From contig CM022678.1 in NCBI GenBank assembly GCA_012295275.1, positions 19,465,556 to 19,493,055 on the forward strand: 27,500 nt of DNA. Direction: 5' to 3'. Both the position numbers and the translations under genes were made by a program. Below the pieces are notes generated by a model. That model was not told the DNA's origin. It searched no databases and saw nothing but the letters and a program-made list of their open reading frames with translations. The stretch comes from Chrysomallon squamiferum (lineage: Eukaryota; Mollusca; Gastropoda; Neomphalida; Peltospiridae). Below, in pieces: positions 21,010-27,500 of this stretch; within the stretch, counting starts at the first letter, position 1; each line of letters starts with the position of its first letter.

Positions 21010-21649
21010 ACCATTACCACCATCGTTGTTATTATTATCTTTACATCTACGTATATGTCTAACAACGTCATCAAACAGCCATTAATTCATTTTCTACTTA
21101 ACTTCCTCCCTCGGAAGAAAGCACCAAGCTAAACAGGTCGTCTGCATACAGGCATACAAGTAACAGTTCTGTGGAATCAGGAACACACGTAATATATATA
21201 TAAATCTCTACAATTGATTTACTCTTCACAACAGACATATGGATGTATACACGGACGAATCTTCAGCTAAGACCACAGAAATGTTTTCCGTGGCTGCAGC
21301 TGAGTTTCAGTGTAAATCATAATTTGCTCGGGGCGGGGGGGGTCATTTAAAGGAAAATTATAAAGTGCTCATAACTCATTTTATCGATTTATCGATGAAG
21401 GATGGAGGAAAATGGCAAGCAGCGTGCTCAAACGACGTCCCTTCTGCAACGAGAGACACAATTAGGTAGGTTTCCGCGCGGAAATACAACTTTGAAGTAT
21501 CTAATTTGAAATTTCAACTTTCATAATTTGGCCTACTCCTCCTTTGATGGAGTCGAATTCGCTCGTCTGAGTCGACGTCGTAAAGAACCACATATTGAAA
21601 TCAACAGAGCGAAAGCAGTGTAAACAACAACAGCAGCAACAACTGCGGT
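21010..21649. other. More complex, CpG-containing non-coding island
   Basis: From about 21260 to 21640 the sequence is not simple repeat. It contains a G-rich run near 21330-21342, GTTTCCGCGCGGAAATAC (palindromic GTTTCCGCGCGGAAAT core) near 21471 and several ACGTCG motifs. No open frame or RNA gene recognised. Confidence 0.5.
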
Positions 21650-21815
21650 GACGATAATGATAATAATCAGACTAAAATAAAATAATAATGGTGATGATGA
21701 TGACAATAACGATAATGATAACGATAATGACGATGATAATGATGATAATAATAATAATGATGATGATGATTATGATGTTGATGGTAATGATAATAATAAT
21801 AATAAATGATAACAT
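21650..21815. repeat. Degenerate GAT/AAT trinucleotide-rich tract
   Basis: Mixed AAT, GAT and GATAAT units. The Ile/Val-only minus-strand frame is an artefact. Confidence 0.9.
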
Positions 21816-22614
21816 CAACAAAACTAAAACAACAACAATATCATTAACAACAAAATTCAAATGAAAAATAACAATAAAAATAATCTTTTCATTTTTCTAT
21901 TTTCAAAGTACATCCGAGCAATTATTTAAAATAATTTCAGTTCATTTGTAAACTATTATTATTATTATTATTATTAAGTAATTTATTAATTATCACCATC
22001 GTTTTCATTATTATTTGTTTAGTTTTAGTAATAGTAACGGTAATGCTCGTAGAAGTAATAGCAACAGCAGTTTCTGCAATAGTAGTTGTGGTTGTGTAGT
22101 CGTAGTAGTAGTGGTCGTTACTATTGTCGTAGCTAAAATTCTTCACTTATAAAACGAGACCATGTGACTGTCTGTCCGTGGGCACGTGTGTTTAAGTGGT
22201 TGACAGAAGACAGACACACATACAGACAGATAAAATAGATATACATTTATTCAACTTGCGTTACAAACTAAAAGTACATCTGCTACTGAATGTGATGCCC
22301 ACTTACTCCCTAATTTAGCTAAATCACATCCTGATAGAATTTACGTTTATGACTGTTATTACTGTTATTTTATTTTCTAGTTATTTTTCAAAGGTCAGTG
22401 CCTTCGAGTGCGGTATGTGTGTGTCAGAGTGAACGTAATTTATCTAAATCAAAAAAGTCGTGTCTACGTTACACCGAAGTTAGAAATTACACAGTATTCT
22501 TATTTCATACTTTCCGTGTCAGAATCAATGATTTTTTTTTATAATAATCGAAATTGTTTAAGATTTTTCTATGATTTTTATTTTTTTATTTTTTATTTTT
22601 TTATTAATATTATG
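21816..22614. other. Non-coding DNA with trinucleotide stretches
   Basis: ATT run near 21954-21976, degenerate AGT/GTA repeats at about 22027-22130, then mixed sequence at 22140-22540 with no recognised gene. A plus-strand open frame from 22408 soon runs into Ile/Val-coding repeats and is not supported. Confidence 0.6.
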
Positions 22615-22618
22615 ATCC

Positions 22619-22649
<31 letters not shown>

Positions 22650-22775
22650 GACCATCATTAATATTATTGCTGTTGTTGTTTTTGTTGTTGTTAGTTTTAC
22701 TGTTATTATTATTATTGTTGTTCTTGTTGTTGTTATTATTATTATAGTTATTATTAGTATTGTTATTATTATTTT
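22615..22775. repeat. ATT/GTT trinucleotide-rich tract
   Basis: ATT units at about 22619-22649, then mixed GTT, ATT and AGT units. Confidence 0.9.
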
Positions 22776-22872
22776 TAAACGACCCACAGTAAAATAATTA
22801 AATCATCAGTATGATCATCATAGAATATGAGTGCAAAACAATTCACGCTTTATCAGATGAATACAATAATTT

Positions 22873-23391
<519 letters not shown>

Positions 23392-23417
23392 AAAAAAAAA
23401 AAAAAAAAAAAAAAAAA
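23392..23417. repeat. Poly-A run
   Basis: A run of 26 A. It could be the tail of a retroposed sequence lying to its left, but no retroposon body or target duplication was identified. Confidence 0.95.
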
Positions 23418-23446
23418 CCCACCTACAACAACCGCTACCAGTCTCA

Positions 23447-23689
23447 TTATATAGTTTTATAACAGAAAGGATATTTAAAGTTAAGCTGTGTGACAGCGGC
23501 TTTACTGCTCTCGCTGATTATGAAGATGGAAATATTCCATGTTGGTAAACTTGTTAAAGTTATTGACTCCAGTGGAAGATCTTGTTGCACGATTTGAACT
23601 TCGACTCGGGGAAACAAGAAAAACACGTCAGAGGAAATTGCACATGGCGTCAGTTTCAGTTTGATCGAAACGAAACGTGCATTGGTCAT
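23447..23689 (-). other. Unassigned 80-codon open frame in complex sequence
   Basis: A minus-strand frame from ATG at 23689 to a stop at 23447. Its composition is normal for protein (charged, polar and hydrophobic residues mixed), unlike the repeat-derived frames around it. I recognise no domain, signal peptide or membrane segment, and the other strand also has open stretches. It may be chance, an old transposon fragment or an exon. Confidence 0.2.
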
Positions 23690-24350
23690 TATAAAAGAAA
23701 ATTAAATCACTCCATTTTAGCTTCTTTTTTTTTTTCAATAGTCAGACATGTTTTCAACTGAATCTTCAGAGATTAATCAATATCACTTAGATAACAGAAT
23801 ACGTTATCATCATCATCATCATCGTCATCATCATGGCCAAAAGTGTCCTCGTTATTTCGCAATCTCTGTCCTTATTATGAAATCATTTACATTTTACGAC
23901 TTCTACTGCTACTGCTAGTGCTAATGGTATTACTATTACAGTTACTGCTGTTACTACAACTACTACAACTACCTCTGCTACTACTACCACCAGATACGGC
24001 TGCTAGTGTTATTACTGTTATCATTACAACAACAGCATTACTACCACGGTATTACTAATTTTACTATTATGGCTGCTGCTGCTTTTATTATTATTATTTC
24101 TACTCCTGCTTTTATTGATAATGAAGATATTTGGTTGTTATAATAGTTATTAGTAGTAATGGATAAATATTTAAACTGATAAATAAATAATAAATTTAAC
24201 TGGCATCATGTTCGTCTTTTCCCAATGACCAGACAATGAAAGCCATTAAATAACCAGTGACAAACACACACGCATACACGTCCAAACACATCTACACACA
24301 CACACACACACACACAAACAAAAACAAAAACTGTTTTGTATTTTATTATG
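23690..24350. other. Non-coding DNA with CAT, CTA and CA tracts
   Basis: CAT units at about 23806-23835, CTA/ACT/CTG trinucleotides at about 23900-24110, and CA at about 24289-24314. No gene recognised. Confidence 0.65.
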
Positions 24351-24356
24351 TACTGC

Positions 24357-24431
24357 TTTTTTTTTTTTTTTTTTTTTTTTTTTTGTCTTTTTTTTTTTTA
24401 TTTTATTTTTTTTTTTTTTTGTCTTTTTTTT
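24357..24431. repeat. Interrupted poly-T tract
   Basis: About 75 bases of T with two GTC interruptions and one ATTTTA interruption. Confidence 0.95.

Positions 24432-26101
<1,670 letters not shown>

Positions 26102-26152
<51 letters not shown>
26102..26152. repeat. (AG)n microsatellite, about 25 units
   Basis: Pure AG run ending in GACAGAGC. Confidence 0.97.
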
Positions 26153-26157
<5 letters not shown>

Positions 26158-26183
26158 CAAAGTAACAGAACTGAAAACTGAAA

Positions 26184-26282
26184 AGCCATTGAGGAGCAAT
26201 ATTTTATGGCTCGGCAATAATCCTATCTTTGCTTACTTTTATCCCATAAATTCAGCCATTACTCTGGCTAGAACGGGATAAA
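26184..26282. other. Two adjacent predicted hairpins in complex sequence
   Basis: First dyad: AGCCAT (26184-26189) and ATGGCT (26206-26211). Second, nested: TTTATCCC (26238-26245) pairs with GGGATAAA (26275-26282), and inside it AGCCA (26254-26258) pairs with TGGCT (26265-26269). The arms are perfect matches. The function is unknown; it might be a structured RNA, a protein-binding dyad or a transposon fragment. Confidence 0.5.
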
Positions 26283-26580
26283 ATGATTAGCCTGTCAGTG
26301 CAGACTGATGAATTAGGGTATGTACAAAGCGAAGACGAGATTCAGTATTTGCAAGCTGCTTCACAATCTACGTTACAAACGTGTTCTCCGGTCTCCGAGC
26401 ACAGGTAATAAATTACGTTACGTACGATAAAAGATTACGACCAATTAGAGTCGAAATTTTTCTTAGTTCCTGTGCATCCTGGGAAGGAATGTTCATCACT
26501 TATCAAATGTGATCTGGAGTTAAAAGAAATGCTTTGATGTTTGGATGAATAATTGTAATTAGAGAAAATGTAAGTAATGT
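26283..26580. other. Complex non-coding sequence
   Basis: Non-repetitive sequence with moderate GC, including TTACGTTACGTACG near 26414. No open frame of note and no RNA gene recognised. Confidence 0.5.
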
Positions 26581-26585
26581 AAAAT

Positions 26586-26726
26586 GCATACTTACGTACA
26601 TGCATACGTACGTACGTACACACATACATACATATATATTATGCATACATACATACATACATATACATACATACATACACATAAATATACACATACATAC
26701 ATTCAGATACATATACACACACACAC

Positions 26727-26757
<31 letters not shown>
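26586..26757. repeat. TACG / TACA / CA / TA compound microsatellite
   Basis: ACGT and ACAT tetranucleotide units at about 26592-26710, CA at about 26715-26727, and TA to 26757. Tyr/His/Thr and Met/Cys/Val frames across it are repeat translations. Confidence 0.95.
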
Positions 26758-27117
26758 TCTAAACCGACAGATGACATAGACAGCCAAACGAACTTACAGT
26801 CAAGAATACACATAGATATAAACAGACAGACATCCCAACAGAGAAATATATAAAATTTTCATTTTACTCTTTCCCTATGATCAGATGACAGCATATTTTA
26901 TGATAAGGATATCATTATCGACATTTTTCATCTTCAATAAAGCAAATATGATCAGTCTGCTTGTATAACAAGTATTTTTCTTAAGATCGATTGTTTGATT
27001 TTCCTGCTCAAATGAAACTAACAATGTTTACAGGGGACAGGACATTTTGTTTAAGTATCGGTTCATAGGTGCAAAATACGTGATAACTGGCAAATAACCA
27101 CACCTCTACAGCACGCG

Positions 27118-27118
<1 letters not shown>
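26758..27118. other. Non-coding DNA
   Basis: Short GACA units near 26764-26835, then anonymous AT-rich sequence. No gene recognised. Confidence 0.6.
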
Positions 27119-27120
<2 letters not shown>

Positions 27121-27190
<70 letters not shown>

Positions 27191-27241
27191 ACTCACACAC
27201 TCACACAATCACACACACACACTCACACACACTCACACACA
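27121..27241. repeat. (CA)n and (ACACTC)n-type compound repeat
   Basis: Pure AC run at 27121-27183, then AC units with regularly spaced CTC variants to 27241. Confidence 0.97.
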
Positions 27242-27321
27242 GGCCCTCACAGAAGTTTAGTTTATCTTTAACCCTTTTTATTCCGTGTCAGTCGGTCTAA
27301 ATGTCTGTCTGTCTACTTTTC

Positions 27322-27500
27322 TATATATATATATATATATATAACAAAATGTGGGAAAAGACAGTGGGAAAAAAAAGAACATAAGAAGAAAGAAAAAGAA
27401 ATGAAAAAGAAAGTGTATGAAGTAGCGAAAGATTGGGGGGAGGAAGCGAACAAAATAGGAATGGAAAGAAAGAAGAAAAGAAGAGAATGAAAGATAGGGT
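27322..27500. repeat. (TA)n followed by purine-rich low-complexity sequence
   Basis: TA run at 27322-27343. From 27351 to the window end about 130 of 150 bases are A or G, with GAAA/AAGA motifs and a GGGGGG run near 27435. No coding signal. Confidence 0.85.

Overview
The window looks like intergenic DNA from a metazoan nuclear genome. It is very AT-rich and crowded with microsatellites: AG/CT, AAT/ATT, AAAT, AT, CA/GT, and poly-A and poly-T. It has no operons, no ribosome-binding sites and no dense ORFs. The only convincing host gene is at the extreme left edge. It is the last coding piece of a class A (rhodopsin-type) G-protein-coupled receptor, from the end of TM6 through TM7, helix 8 and the cytoplasmic tail. 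Its style resembles invertebrate FMRFamide-type peptide receptors. With the microsatellite load, this fits a lophotrochozoan, perhaps a cephalopod mollusc, but that assignment is inference.

Layout. 1-346: receptor 3' coding end. 347-2304: its 3' flank or UTR, with long CT, ATT, TA and GA tracts. 2305-11330: an AT-rich block holding about nine diverged copies of one anonymous repeat. Within it 8040-8935 and 9611-10310 form a longer, older tandem pair. A 202-bp mariner-type MITE at 6985-7186 carries the last 29 codons of a transposase.

11510-17855: a second repeat system. A diverged copy (11740-12530) precedes a recent tandem segmental duplication of about 2.4 kb (units about 12895-15393 and 15394-17755). 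Each unit ends in a Tigger/pogo-like element. The left copy is cut by the duplication junction and keeps an intact start of the transposase DNA-binding domain. The right copy keeps both terminal inverted repeats but has internal deletions. Divergence between the two units is patchy, from almost none to about 10-15%.

17856-27500: no recognisable gene. It holds long AG/CT tracts, trinucleotide-rich stretches, CA/GT tracts and several islands of more complex, CpG-containing sequence (about 19260-19460, 20220-20470, 21260-21640, 23120-23700, 26160-26530). One island has two adjacent hairpins. These islands are the best places to look for conserved non-coding or unannotated elements.

Most long open frames in the window are translations of simple repeats and are not genes. 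All calls were made by eye; identities and boundaries are approximate.
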